From: Phoenix dactylifera
Lineage: Eukaryota > Streptophyta > Magnoliopsida > Arecales > Arecaceae
Assembly: GCF_009389715.1 (NCBI RefSeq)
Contig: NC_052399.1
Coordinates: 19,285,646-19,349,645, forward strand
Direction of reading: 5' to 3'
DNA: 64,000 nt
The stretch's first letter is position 1. Each line of letters begins with the position of its first letter. Below, piece by piece: positions 1-11,865 of the stretch. A program made the position numbers and the translations under genes. Under the pieces are notes generated by a model. That model did not search any database. It had not been told where the DNA came from and saw only the letters and a list, made by a program, of their open reading frames with translations.

Positions 1-904
1 TATGCTTTAAAGAAATAATTTTGCTATTGAAAATGGTTGTCTTGTGAGAGAAAAGAGTGAATGAACCAATGGTTAGATCAGAAAATTTAAAGCGAGATCT
101 TTTTCGTTCATTAAAAACCAAAAGACCATATTTTTATTTGTAATATTCAAATTTATATTCCTTGTATGTAATATAATACATGTTTCCGTCATAAGTGTAA
201 CCAAGTCCAACAAGTTACAGCTCAAACATTGCCCGTCCTTTAATATCTATATGTTCTATGGTCTACAGTAATTGGTCAAATGATAATCGCAAAACTAAGC
301 AATTCCACTGGACAAGTCCTGACACAATATTAACAGCTTACAGCCATGCCAAAAAGTACACAAGCATTGGCCAGGAATCATGCATTTATAAGCGACCAAA
401 ACTAGTCATTGTACAAAGAAAAGGGTTCCAAAATGATGTGCTCTCTTCTGAAAGGCACTTGAATTTACAAGAAGAGAAGCTTGATGAAGATTCAAGCAGT
501 CTATAAATGTGATAGGATAGGAGAGTAGAGGGATTCAATCACATAAGGCAGCTAATATAATCATGAAATGCTAATCCCAAATGATGACATGATAAGCTGT
601 TGCTGACTTCTTATGATTAATGAATTCCCAAAATGTATACCTCTCTTTAGACATGTTTAAAGAGACAGATCAAAGGTAAATAAACCTACAAAAAAAAGAC
701 TTATCTTTTCAGTTCTTTTCCAAAAAAAAAAAAACAATATTTGCAACTCATGTAACATCACCTGGAGATATCAATAGACAATTCAGTTTTGAACAAGGAG
801 TTTTCTGTTATATAAAGAAAGCGCAAGGCACTAACTTGTGCAAGAAAAATCTATCCTAGCCACATTTAGTTCCTCAAGTAAAAGAAGCAAGTCTTTAGTA
901 CCAA

Positions 905-1030
905 TTACATAGTGGGTGTACCATAAGATACTGGTAGGAAATCGATACTTGGTGCACCCCTTGCTACTGCACCATACCAACGCATGGTCATCAGCATCAC
1001 CATTGTTATGCCAACACCAACTACCATACC
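905..1030 (-). CDS. Possible terminal exon of an unrecognised membrane protein gene
   Basis: Read on the minus strand, an acceptor (ACACAG) at 1031-1036 precedes a 41-codon stretch ending in a stop at 905. It encodes one hydrophobic segment (VVGVGITMVMLMTM) followed by a short polar tail ending YGTPTM. The upstream reading frame stays open to about 1252, so the exon limit is a guess. I cannot name a family and see no confident upstream exons before the bromodomain gene. It may equally be a chance ORF or a retrocopy fragment. Confidence 0.2.
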   Translation of the reverse strand, partial: GMVVGVGITMVMLMTMRWYGAVARGAPSIDFLPVSYGTPTM

Positions 1031-1252
1031 CTGTGTCAATACAATATGTACTGATCCCCCACAAATAGTGGCAAAGCCCGGGAAGGCCCTGGTGGGGCAC
1101 GTGTCACCCCACTCCCTAGGGCCACCACATAACCTTATATAGCCCCTTAATCTATGGCCCCGAAATCCGAGTTTAACTGATCGTGTCCCGCTGTTGGCCC
1201 TTGAATTGGTGATCCTTGGGTCCAACCAGTCCAGTATAGTTCCAACTTGCAA

Positions 1253-2323
1253 AAGAACTAGATTTAAATTTTTAAAAAATATATATATATTCTATCAAAT
1301 AGCCTACCTCATTAAGTCCAATCATGCACCTTGTCTCATTCCTCTCCCCCAGTCTCTTGTTTTTGGTCGCACCGTGGACCATCTCCTCCTCCAAGTCCCA
1401 AGTTACTTCCCCTGCAATGATCACGCTCTTGACCTCACAAGCTACCCCAATCTAAAGCCCTGGCTCAACACCTATGTTCGTTGCTTCCCTCTAACCACGA
1501 TAAACTGGATTTACGAAATATCATTCCAACAATTCATTTCTGATGCTAATTTAGGACTTGGACTTTGGTTTAGTAATACTATGATTTTTTTTTCTTCTTT
1601 TCTCGAGCCCTTGTGCAAACTGCAAAGTTTTTCAAGGATGACCATCTGTTGCTAATTAAAACATCAAATTACATGGACAACATAAATAAATTTTTGACTA
1701 ATTTATAACCCAAAATTGAATAGGATTGCCACCACCTAGGTGGTCCTACTTGAATTTTAGGTGTAACATGTTTCCCCCTACAAACAGATATGCTCCATAG
1801 TCCATACTAACTCCTAAGACAGACTACTTAATTACACAGACACTCTTATGATCTTCCCTTGACGGAGCATCTAATATTAATACCATATGCAGAACCTCAC
1901 AAATATGAGAACACTCATTTAATGCCAAAGATATAAGAGATATAAGTGCTTTTTAGGTAATAAATTACTGCCATTCCTCAATGACATGAGAACTGGTAAG
2001 TGATACAGACAGCCAACAGCTTCAAAAAGTGTCCATATTATAAAACACGTGCACAGAAAACATGGTAAGCATATATTTCCTGCAATCCACTGGAAAAAAA
2101 AGGCCACAAAGAATTGAATCTTTTAGAACTTTCCAAAAACTGATGGTCAAGGAAGGATAACAATCATATCCAAGACAAACTAGCGGACAAATTACATATG
2201 CATATCAAATTATAACAAAAACATTAAGCAGACGAATCTGATTATCTCAGTTCAAGCTTCAGGTAGACACATGGCAATAATGAAAATTAATGGTAACTTC
2301 AACCCTACCTGCACAGGATCTGT
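1253..2323. other. AT-rich spacer and 3' flank of the bromodomain gene
   Basis: No reading frame with recognisable protein similarity was found. The part next to 2324 should hold the 3' UTR of the minus-strand bromodomain gene. The first 830 bases of the window are similarly AT-rich, with only short ORFs I could not support. Confidence 0.5.
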
Positions 2324-4463
2324 TCATGTTCTAGGTGAATGTGCCGCTTCCGACCCATACGCTGAAGAACTTTCACTGTCAGAATCTGCAATGACTCTTA
2401 AAATAAGTACAATACCTCCATTTAACTCCCTATACGTCCAAACATCATAATAAGATGCTACACAACCTAGATCTTCTTTAACGCACTTAAAAGAAAAGTA
2501 TTTACCACTGGAAGAGGATCCTGAATCACTGCTAGAGCTGCTTGAACTACTAGATCTACTAGCATTGTCCCCCTTCTTTTCTTCTCCAGCTGGTGATGAA
2601 GTAGCGACATACTTCTCATCCGCCACTACTTTCCAATGTAGTCATGAACGTAACATGAGATAATCATATAGGTTAACAATACGCAAAAGATGCATATTCA
2701 CAATAAACTTACCTGTCTTACTTTTGTCGGGCATTTCCACTATGATAGGCTCTGGAACCTGTGAAAAATCCGAGAGAAGCATGAGCATGCAGACTTGGTC
2801 CATAAAAAACATAACCAGAAAAAAGAAAAGAAACAAATTAAGATATCATAGCCAGTACCCCTTCATGCACCATTTCCCTGGTATTATGCTCAGGCACTCG
2901 CCTAGCTAGAACTGCAAGCTCCGCCTTCCTCTTGTTCTTGCTCAAACTCTTTTTGTAATTGGTCACGAATCTATCAAGCTCCCAGAGTGTCTCCACATCC
3001 ACGCTATCTATATCCACTTCAATTTCATCATCATGCTGGTTGACAGACGAATTCCTCTTCCTAATTATCTGCACTATGATCTCTAGCTTCTGTGGTGGAA
3101 GATTTTGTAGGTTATTGCTCAGCCTCTGCTTCTCTTCAAATGTCATATCCCTCTTGTGTGGATCCTTTGCCTTCGGCTTCTTCAAGGCAGGTGGTCGGCC
3201 AACATGCGGGGCATAATTCACCGGCTTCGTCTTCGAATCTACTGCCACGGGGCAAATGGTAGAATCCGACCTCTCCAGAATCCTCGTGTCAAGCGGTGGA
3301 GGCTTCTTGGGTGCAGGTGGCTGGGAAAGGTAGGCAAACTCAGCTTCGATGGCAGGCCACCGCTCCTCAAATATCTGGGATATCTGCTTGGCCATGATGT
3401 GAACATCCTGACCCTCGGGATTGTACGTCATGGCGTTGCGGAAGGTGAGTCTAACATCCTCGGCGAACTCCCGGGGGGACTTGTACCAGTTCTTGCTGAG
3501 ACGGGACTTAACGGTGCCAAGGTCCATCGGGCGTTTGATGATGCTGAAGTAGTCATGGAGACCGAGGGCCTTCGCATCAACCGGGCTGTTGAAGACCCAC
3601 CCATGCTTGTGCTTCATCAGTTTCGAAAGCAGCGCCGCACAGCTCTTGAAGGCCTGGGTATACAGCTTACTTTCAGCAGCTTGAGCGCCGTAGTCCAGCT
3701 CCCCCAAACTATGCTTCTTGCCGCCATTAGCCTTGGATTTCTTGTGGGCATGAGGCTCTGGTGGAAATTTCTCTTTCCCGAGGACAAAGTCAGAGTTCCG
3801 ATAATACTGGTTGGCCTTAGGCGTCCGCTTCTCCTTCTCCACGCCCTCGCTAGGATTGTTATCGGTGGCAACAGAGACACTGAGCTGGCGGCGGAACGGA
3901 GCCGAACCGGGGGTCTTGCTAGAGATAGGGGTCTTTGGGTCAGTCACTGAGAGCTGGGAGTGGGTGTACCCGGCAGCCGGAGCAGAGGAAGCTGCGGCGG
4001 CAGCAGAGGCAAGCTGGACCTCATGGACCTCAATCTTCCGGGAGAGTGAACGGATCTGGTCCAGCTCGGCGGTGAGTTTGCGGCGGAGCTCCCGGATCTC
4101 CTGCCGAGAACGGGAGGCGAGTCTGATGGTGACACTACGGCTGTGGCAGTTGTGCTGACTCCGCTGAGCACCATCGGGGAGCTGGGGGCGGTTAAGGCTG
4201 GAAGCGTCATCGTCGGAGGCCACGGAGGAGGGGGCAGGGGGCTGCAGCGGGGGCGGGTGGCGGACAGAGCTGGCGGCGGCGTCGGCTGCTGCGGCGGCGG
4301 TGGGGGCTTGGTCGGAGGAGGGTGGGGGCCGGGGATTGGATGTGGGCTTGGGGGTCTTCTTGTGGGATTTCCGTGTGTAGACCTTGTTGCTCTCCGCCCA
4401 TCGCTGCTTTTCCCACGAGCCGTCACCGCCGGCGCCGCCCCCAACCAGAGGCCCAGACGCCAT
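2324..4463 (-). CDS. BET-family bromodomain protein (transcription factor GTE4-like), 4 exons
   Basis: This is a nuclear reader of acetylated histones of the plant GTE (global transcription factor group E) family. Exons on the minus strand: 4463-2859, 2758-2713, 2625-2506 and 2385-2324. All junctions are GT-AG and keep frame, giving 610 residues. Residues about 275-376 form a bromodomain with the acetyl-lysine-binding Asn in YNP (347-349). Residues about 439-509 form the NET (extra-terminal) domain, with an acidic stretch before it ends (DDEIEVDIDSVD). The N-terminus is basic, Ala/Pro-rich and has a short coiled coil near 120-150. The C-terminus is a Ser-rich tail (nine serines in a row, then SDSGSSSS) ending in an acidic Ser patch, usual for GTE proteins. 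The start is the first ATG of the long exon. The family call is firm; GTE4 rather than a neighbouring subgroup is inferred from architecture. Confidence 0.93.
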
Positions 4464-5080
4464 GCATGTAAGTAGCCCACGGAAATGGGCGGAGAGACAA
4501 TTCTAGGGTTTCTTGTTTTCTCGAAGGAGGGATTTGGGGTTAGGGTTTTGGGGGCAAGAAACCCTAAATCTGAGATAAATCCGTTGAAAGTTGCTGGGAT
4601 CCAAGGGATTGGATGCGAGACGTGATCGAAATATCGAACGGAAGGGGGATAGAGAAGGAGACGACACGAGGGGTCCGGGTTTACCTCGATCGGGACTCGG
4701 GAGTGAGAGTGTAGGAGTCGGCGATGACGCTTTCTTTTGACGAGAGGGAAAGCCCAAACGGTTTTCTTCTCTTCTGCGCGTGAGTTACTGTGGATCCGGT
4801 TCTCGGACAGTTCGCGTTATATCCGAGCGGAGGATTCAAGGGGACAAAGTGGCGCAGGTGTCATCCTAGCCGTTGGTAGAATATACCAACAGGCCGATCG
4901 GATGGCCCAGGTGGTCCGTACTAAGGCGGACCCGAAGTGGGCAACCGGGATTTGGGATTTAGGCACGGCAAGGGAGGCGGCGTGTTCCTTCTTTCTTTCT
5001 TTCCTTCTCTCTTCTTCTTCTTCTTCTTTTTTCTTTTTTCTTTTTTCTAAACGGATATTTTATATAATATGTATACGAAT
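4464..5080. other. 5' flank of the bromodomain gene
   Basis: A CT-rich leader lies directly upstream of the minus-strand start at 4463. Further right is a CT/CTT-rich low-complexity tract at about 4985-5045. Promoter elements could not be assigned with confidence. Confidence 0.35.
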
Positions 5081-5745
5081 ACATTCAAAAAAGTCAAAAT
5101 ATAGCAACTCCCGGAGTGCTAGTAGCAACTCTCCCTCTTCTGACCAAAAGATATACCCTGAGTGGTGGGCCGCGTGGGCCGCCACCCAGTCGGCCACCCT
5201 ATTAACCTCTCTGAATACATGCTTAGCCTGAAAGCCCTTCTCATCTCTAATCATCATCCCTATGTTACGGATCAAGGGGTGGTCTGTGCCGTCATCCTGT
5301 GACCCCCTCTGAATTCATCGGATAATCGTGGCCGAGTCGCCCTCCAGAATGATCGAACTGGCCTGCAGCACCACCCGCACATATGACGCAAACCTGCCCA
5401 GACAGCTCGCAGCTCTGCCCCTGAGACCGACGTATCGAACAGCTAGCAGCCACCTGCTACCACCACCCTGGAGTGCGGACCCCGTATGACAAAGCCTGCA
5501 TTGCCCGCGCATCGCTATCCAGCACCGACCCGTCATAATGGACTTTGAGGAAACTCGGGGATGGGGCGTCCCAGGTGAATAACAACATCTGAGGAGCTGT
5601 CGTAGCAGAAGGGGAACCCCAAGTGTCCCGAGCTGTCAAAGATCTATCTGAAAAAAGGGTGGGCCTGATCTCCGTGGCCTGTGCTCGGGCAAGCTCCGCA
5701 ACAAACCTCGGCGACACCCTGCACTCTCCGAGAATACGAGCGTTC
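5080..5745 (-). pseudogene. LINE fragment: RNase H-like (RVT_3) domain, inactivated
   Basis: Minus-strand frames give, in order, pieces typical of the RNase H-like domain at the C-terminus of plant L1-type LINE polyproteins: FLKVHYDGSVLDS near 5540, EGDSATIIR near 5320 and FREVNRVADWVAAHAAHHSG near 5180. The pieces lie in different frames. Within the conserved segment after GDSATIIR, a TGA replaces what is normally Trp (TGG). A further in-frame stop and at least one frameshift lie near 5400-5480. It is a dead, 5'-truncated copy. Domain identity is from motif recognition, not a search. Confidence 0.7.
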
Positions 5746-6579
5746 CTTGCCAGCTAAATCTGATGTGCTATGCAGGTCGTTCTAATGGCCTCCAACCAAG
5801 TTCTCGAACTGGCCAACCACTGTCGTATCACCTGGAGGAACTGTAACCAAGTAAGCAAAATCTAGCTGGTTCTCCGGACCTTAGAAAATGTCCAAGAGCA
5901 GTGGATGGATTTATAGGGGCAGGGAACGCGAGATAAAGTTTGTGACTTATTTAAAGAGTGAAAGTGGTTCTGATGAAGGGAAGATTGAATGAAAGAATCG
6001 TTTGCAAATGCTCATTTACGGGAGGTTTTTGATCTTAACATGAGACCTCGTTTGGAAAACTATTTATCTCTGAGTGATGGGAGAATACCATGGGGCAAAA
6101 AGTAGAATAGATTTTAGGAGAAAGATTGCTTATATATATTGTTGCTGGAATTTGGACCCGGGGGCGACCACTGGGCTAAGGAGGCAGAGCTCCGGCGAGA
6201 ATCGGCGGACTGCGGGTGGCGGCGGTCCGTCGGCGGGCGGCGTCCTCCGGGAGACCTGCAAGAAACCGGTGGCCGGGGTTTCCGGTGCCGGCCCTCCGAT
6301 GCTTAAATCCGAGGAAAAATATGTGTAGAAACAATATGTCCAGAGTTTTCTCCCCCCCTGGTAGGGGGTTTCTCCTTTTATAGTGGGGTGCTGGGTTACC
6401 TGTAATGCGACGGGACCAGGTTGCCGTACGACTGAGCACGTCGCATGAGTCGGTGCACGATCACGTAAATTAATGCCTTGCCATAGAGGATGAAGTCAGC
6501 ATCAGGGAGTTGTCGCGGCCGACTGAACGTAGCCGAGCTGACTTGTCGTAGAGGACTGGAGATCCATAGACGGCAGGAG

Positions 6580-6742
6580 CCATGCGCATTAATCGTTGAG
6601 TAAACCGGAGGTCTGCAGAGACTATAAGCATTAATTGTTGAGTAAGCCGGAGCCCGGAGGCCTGCAGAGGCCATGCGTATTAATTGTTGAGTAAGATGGA
6701 GGTCTGCAGAGACCATGCGCATTAATTGTTGAGTAAGCCGCC
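6580..6742. repeat. Tandem repeat inside the solo LTR, about 45-bp unit
   Basis: Four imperfect copies carry the core ATTAATTGTTGAGTAAGCC followed by GGAGGTCTGCAGAG. They lie upstream of the LTR TATA box in the sense orientation, so they are in U3 and may be promoter repeats (inference). Confidence 0.7.
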
Positions 6743-6892
6743 CAAGGCATGGTCTCAAATCGGGCCGTAGAAGGATATGACAATAGCGAGCAGTGGGTGA
6801 GGTCCGGCCTTCGAAGATCGGATGCCTTCAGAGATCGGGCGTTCTCTAGGTCGGATGTTCCAAAGTTGAGAGTCCCAGGTTGGGCGTCTGGT

Positions 6893-7000
6893 GGGGCGCC
6901 AGGTCGATCGTCCGGATTCGGGCGCCAGGTCGATCGTCCGGATTCGGGCGCCAGGTCGGTTGTCCGAGGTCGGGCGCCCGAGGTTGGTCGTCCGAGGTCG
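6893..7000. repeat. Short GGCGCCAGGTCGATCGTCCG repeats in the solo LTR
   Basis: Several near-identical 24-27 bp units (ggtcgatcgtccggattcgg and variants) follow one another. They are also within the U3 side of the LTR. Confidence 0.6.
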
Positions 7001-7042
7001 GGTTCTTCTAATCAAGTGTTTTGGGGTGACTTGTATTTCCCT

Positions 7043-7045
<3 letters not shown>

Positions 7046-7109
<64 letters not shown>
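7046..7109. repeat. (AT)n microsatellite
   Basis: About 31 consecutive AT dinucleotides abut the solo LTR. The left flank of the LTR is also tatatata, so the element probably inserted into a TA-rich target. Confidence 0.95.
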
Positions 7110-7111
<2 letters not shown>

Positions 7112-9484
7112 GTGCGCACGCCCCGTAAAGTTCGGATTTGTTCACGCAATTGTGACGCCATATTGCATGTAATAGACAAACTGAGAACAATTCTTGCATG
7201 CATGGTTGTAATAGTTCGGAGTTAGAAAAATTAATCTTTATGATTCATCATAATTTTCATTAACAAAAAAAAAACTCTCTTATATTGACTGAGATAACGG
7301 GACCATATTTTAGTAGATTATTTTAGTAAATATTTGCATGCTTGCATGATAGAAGAAATATCTGGGAAATTAATATCATTATAAATATTAGCATTAGAGC
7401 CCGTCTGATTGGGGATAATTTGGAATGAAAAAATAAATTTCGTATCAGATATCATGTTTGGTACAAAAACTAAATGAAAAATATGGTAAAATAAGTAGTG
7501 GATCTCAAACATATTTTTCTGATAAAGAACGTAAAACAAATACCACTATCGAGATAGTAGTTTTTTTTTTCCATGGTGAATTATCGAATGAAAGTAATCA
7601 AAATTATCATTTTCTAATGGAAATACATTCACCTATATTATATTAATTTATATTATATAATTAATATATATTATATTAGTATTATATTAAATATATTATA
7701 AATATATTAATATATTGATTCATAATATTTATTTAATATATTAATATATTTCTTAGTAAAAAATAATTATTGATAAATTATTATAAATATTGATTGACAA
7801 TAAATCTAACATGAGATTTATTAATAATTAATTTTTTTTTATCTGAAGCGAAGGAAGGAGGGCTAGGGTGGGGAAGGGAGCGCAGTAAGGTTTAGTGGTT
7901 ATCTAAGATAAAAGGCTTGCTTGTTGCTGTATCGGTAGTAAGTAGGATCTTTGTTCATAAAACGGGGGTGTAGCGCGCGAAGGGTTTATATGGGTGTGTT
8001 TATTCATTTTTTCAGAATTTGGACTTAATCAATTCATTTGTAAAAGGGAGCCCTATCTCCAGTGAAGGAAACTTCCCTGGGAGTTAAGCTCTTCATGCCC
8101 TTTGGCCACGATTCTGAAACCGTTCTTATTATCCTTCACGAAACTATTTCTTCCAGATCCATCTTGTATCCGTCTTTTGCAACGACCACATTCGACGCGT
8201 CAATACTCGGGGTCTGACGAAACGAGCGTTTAAACAGACCAAAATTGTCCTCCCCAGAGCCACGCATAGAGATCAGTGGTCGAATAATTCCTTTTTTGAA
8301 GTTCCATTTCTGTCATAGGACAATATGAATGTTATACTATGTTCAATTAAAACACTCAAAGGTTGCCATTTTTTAGAGTAATCTTTCTACCAATCAAATA
8401 TGGTAAAAAAAAATTAATTATTTTTTTAAGATAAATGATTCCTAAGAGTCGCCAGATTATCTCATAATCTGATATATCTCGACCAAACCAACCCTTAAGG
8501 AAAGAAAAAAAAATGAATGGAGTAAATTTCAACCATCTCGATACCTAATGTGTGAATTATCAAAAATTTTAACGACTTGCTACCAATATTGCTGATGTTT
8601 TGAAACTTATAATGACGAGGTGAAATGATTTAGTTTGTAGAACCCACAACCAGCTTGATATGTCTTGCTGATTAGATTTACAATTTGCCACCGTATGGCA
8701 AATGAAAAAGCAAAATGAAAGTAAATAAGATAGAGGTTGGTTACTTTCAGAAATGCCGAAGGGTTGTTCGATGTTTGGATGCCATCATGTATTGGTCAAA
8801 GAAGTATATCACGACTATTTGGTTAGCAAGTTCCGCATTGCTGGGTTTGTATTACTTTCATGGAGTGGTTCACGTCATCAAAGCATTTGTATTCTATTTA
8901 ACATGAGGGGTTGAAAGCTCTCTTCCCTCACTTTTTTGAAAAAAAGGCAAATCTCCGTATATTGCTTTGGAACTTCCACTCACTTGGCTGGAGGGCTTGT
9001 GCTCGACGCCGTTGATTGCAAGTTTATGTTTGCATCTTACGGGCAATCGTACTGTAAACAATAGATTACTCTTTAAAATGCAATAAAGCAAAAACTTTCA
9101 CTTTGCTATATTTTTTTTATCTCTAGTGGTGGTGTATTTATGTTAGGCTGGCACAATCAAGTTAGTCTTGTTGTGGTATGGGCTTGATGATTAACTGGTG
9201 GAGATGATAGAGCAATTACAATTATCATATGCATTTGTCTCCTAGAAATTTGCAATCAAAAGCTTGAAATGTATATTTAATTAGGGGCAAATCCAATGCC
9301 TATTATTAGTGCCCAAAAGATATCCGTTGGTTGAATTTAACAAGTCAATTTTCAACAAAATTTCCAAAGTTGTTTGGATAGGGTAATGGCATGCAATATC
9401 GCGAGCACATTTTAGCATTTACAATCAAGCATCTGAAAAAGAAAATTCATATTGTAATTTTAAAAAAAGAGGCACATAAAAGAA
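7110..9484. other. AT-rich intergenic DNA without a supported gene
   Basis: Only short ORFs are present (for example 8715-8906) and none resembles a known family. 7620-7830 is extremely AT-rich. I see no clear terminal repeats here. Confidence 0.5.
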
Positions 9485-9667
9485 TCCTAGCAACACTCTT
9501 TGTTTGGCTGATTTGAATTTACTTGATTTTTGGAACTTGAAAATTGGCAGCGTCTGATCCAAATTAGCAAAAGATTCCTAGCAACGCTGTTTGGATAACT
9601 GATTTGAATTTACTTGGATTTTGGACTTGAAAATTGGTAGCGTTTGATCCAAATTAACATGAACTTT
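9485..9667. repeat. Two-copy direct repeat, period 92 bp
   Basis: The copies start at 9485 and 9577, both with CCTAGCAAC. They share GATTTGAATTTACTTG and TTGAAAATTGG blocks with scattered differences, so this is an old local duplication. Confidence 0.8.
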
Positions 9668-9925
9668 AGATAGAATAACAAAAAAATGAAAAACAACTAA
9701 GGTCCTGGGGATGCCCAAAAATTCCAGAGTCTTTTATAAAGTTTAGGAACGATATGACATTCACCTATAAAATAGCTAATAAGTTTTTTAAAAATAAAAA
9801 CTAAAATCCCCGATAGCTCTAGATTATTTTTTTTATGTTTTTTCAATAGGAAGAAGTCCATGGAGAAATAGATTTAAGGCTAGCAAACGAACACTTATAA
9901 ACTTTAGTAGAGCTTTAAACTTAGG

Positions 9926-10311
9926 GGCTCGTTTGGTTCGCGGGAAGTATTTTTCCTCCTAAGAATATGATTCCTGTTGAGGAAAAAAATATCTGAGAAT
10001 GTACTTTTGGCATGTTTGGTTAACCATCCACTTTTCTGGGAAAGTTATATGTAATTCCTATTATACCCTTAATAAAAGTTAGGTCTTTAATGCTTCCTTA
10101 ATATTGAAAGGTCTTTTTGGGAAAAAAATAAAAATGGAATGATTCCCGCCTAATGGGAAAGACTTTTCCATGAAATATGGAAATCATATTCCTATAGGAA
10201 TACAATTTTTCCATCTCTCTCCTTTGAAAACTTCAACCAAACAAGAGGCATCTTATTACTTTCCCGTTGACCATACTTTCCCCTCTTCTTTTCCGGCGAA
10301 CCAAACGAGCC
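9926..10311. mobile_element. MITE with 16-17 bp terminal inverted repeats
   Basis: The left end GGCTCGTTTGGTTCGC is mirrored by GCGAACCAAACGAGCC at the right end. Both ends are flanked by TTAGG (9921-9925 and 10312-10316). The 386-bp interior is AT-rich and non-coding, as expected for a miniature inverted-repeat transposable element. A TTA core inside the flank would suit PIF/Harbinger, but the matching 5-bp flank makes the superfamily uncertain. Confidence 0.75.
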
Positions 10312-10506
10312 TTAGGTTTCTATGCACTTCAATGACGAAAGGCTTTACTAGCAAACATACTAGTATTTTTTATGGTGTAGATTTTGTTGCTGGTGCAAGA
10401 AAAAAATTATAAGTTTATTCTTTTAATTTTTTTATCATTAATTCATACAATTTTATTGATATATACATTAGGTTTAAAATTACCGACTTGTCTGTGTCAT
10501 TGTATC

Positions 10507-11632
10507 TGTTGCTGGAAATTCCGGACCCGGGGGCCGCCGCGAACCGAGAAGGGGGAGGAGCCTCCGCTGCCGGGACGGTGGGTGGCGGTGCGCCGACGGC
10601 TGGCGTCCTCCTGGAGAGTCCTGCAAAAAGCCGGTGGCCGGGCTTTTCCGGCGCCGGCCCTCCGATGCTTAAGTCAGAGGGGGCTTAACTTTGAAGAAGA
10701 GAGAGGGATCGTATGTAGAAGTCCGAAAAATCCCCTTGGGAGGAAGAGGCCTCCCCCATCTCAGAGGGAGAAGCTCCCCTTTTATAGGGAGAGTGGCAGG
10801 ATTACCTGTGATGTGACTGGGCGAATTAATGGGTTACCGTCACTGTCAGGGAGCTGTCACGATTGATCGGACCCGTTGGGGTGGTTGAACCGCCGGCCGT
10901 GGTGGGCCTGGGGTCCGTAGATGACAAGCGCATTGATTGCTGAGTGAACCGGTGGTCAGAAAGAGCCGTACGCTTTGATGGTTCAGTGATCCGGAGATCA
11001 TCTTGAGCCGTGTTCATTTAATGACTGAGTGCATCGGAGGCCTGAGGGGGTCTCATGCATTAATGATAGGGTGTGCCGAATGCCTGCGGAGATCTTGTGC
11101 CTTAATGACTTGGGGATGGTGGCAGATTGAAGTGGAGTCATATATTTAGTTGTCAGATCCTTTGGAGGGTTAAGCGGATATTGGATATTTGGCCAAGGCA
11201 TGGGCTCGGCGGGGTTGCCTTTCTGGTCGGCGCTCTCTGGTCTCGGCCTTCTAGTCTCGGCTCTCTGGTCTCGGCTCTCTGGTCTCGGCCTTCTGTGCTC
11301 GGCCTTCTGTGCTCGGCAGCCTTCTGTGCTCGGCCTGCTGTGCTCGGCCTTCTGTGCTCGGACTGCTGTGCTCGGCCTTCTGTGCTCGGCCTTCTGGTCT
11401 CGGCCTGCTGAGCTCGGCTCGGCCTATGAGCTCGATCACTCAGAAGAGCCCGATCACTTGATGAGCTCGAGAGCGGAAGAGCTCGATCACTTGGATGAGC
11501 TCGAGAGCGGAAGAGCTCGATCACTTGGATGAGCTCGAGAGCGGAAGAGCCCGATCACTTGGATGAGCTCAAGAGCGGACGGATTTGGGTGCTATAATTG
11601 CATTTGTGGGGTGGTCCATTTTTCCACCAACA
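10507..11632 (-). repeat. 3' LTR of the Tat-type element, full length (1126 bp)
   Basis: It carries a minus-strand TATA box CTATAAAAG at 10779-10787. Upstream of that box in the sense direction is a long U3 of tandem repeats: CTCGGCCTTCTGTG-type units at about 11220-11430, and a 34-bp unit with GAGCTCGATCACTTGGATGA at about 11429-11575. Confidence 0.9.
10779..10787 (-). promoter_or_regulatory. TATA box in the 3' LTR
   Basis: Minus-strand CTATAAAAG in a GC-rich setting. The same box is at 14837-14845 in the 5' LTR and at 6375-6383 in the solo LTR. Conservation across diverged copies supports it as the Pol II promoter of the family. Confidence 0.65.
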
Positions 11633-11646
11633 CTACCCCCCGACTT
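11633..11646 (-). promoter_or_regulatory. Polypurine tract of the Tat-type element
   Basis: On the minus strand, AAGTCGGGGGGTAG directly precedes the 3' LTR start (TGTTGG). A G-rich run here is the expected plus-strand primer site of an LTR retrotransposon and confirms the orientation. Confidence 0.75.
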
Positions 11647-11865
11647 CCGAGTTCGAGCTGCCTTTTGGCTCGGACGAAGGAAGTAGTCCAGTCGTCGATC
11701 ATCCTGTAATATAGCCAAATATATATGGAGATGTGCGTGCCAAGCAGGATGTACCTTTCATGCAGTTAGAGTTATAGTGCTTTAGGTTGACTCAGCGGCC
11801 TTCTTTGGCTTGTGGTCAACTCAGCAGGGTGCCCCCACTCAGATCGGGGCGTGTTGTCGTAGGAG

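Larger units (their letters stand above)
6140..7047 (-). mobile_element. Solo LTR related to the Tat-type element at 10.5-15.0 kb
   Basis: The sequence begins TGTTGCTGGAATTTGGACCC and ends CCCTCAACA, matching both ends of the LTRs at 10507 and 14565 in a diverged form. The shared block includes the CCGGTGGCCGGG and GCCGGCCCTCCGATGCTTAA segments. Flanks are TATAT on each side (6135-6139 and 7048-7052), consistent with a 5-bp target duplication, though the right flank is a TA repeat. A minus-strand TATA box (CTATAAAAG) lies at 6375-6383, which sets the orientation. There is no internal domain, so it is a solo LTR left by LTR-LTR recombination. Confidence 0.75.

Noticed and set aside
3156..3950. 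264-codon plus-strand ORF
   Set aside because: It is antisense to the bromodomain exon, where GC-rich coding bias keeps the opposite frame open.
6749..7225. 158-codon ORF with a run of IY repeats
   Set aside because: It spans the solo LTR end and the AT microsatellite; the IYIYIY part is the dinucleotide repeat.
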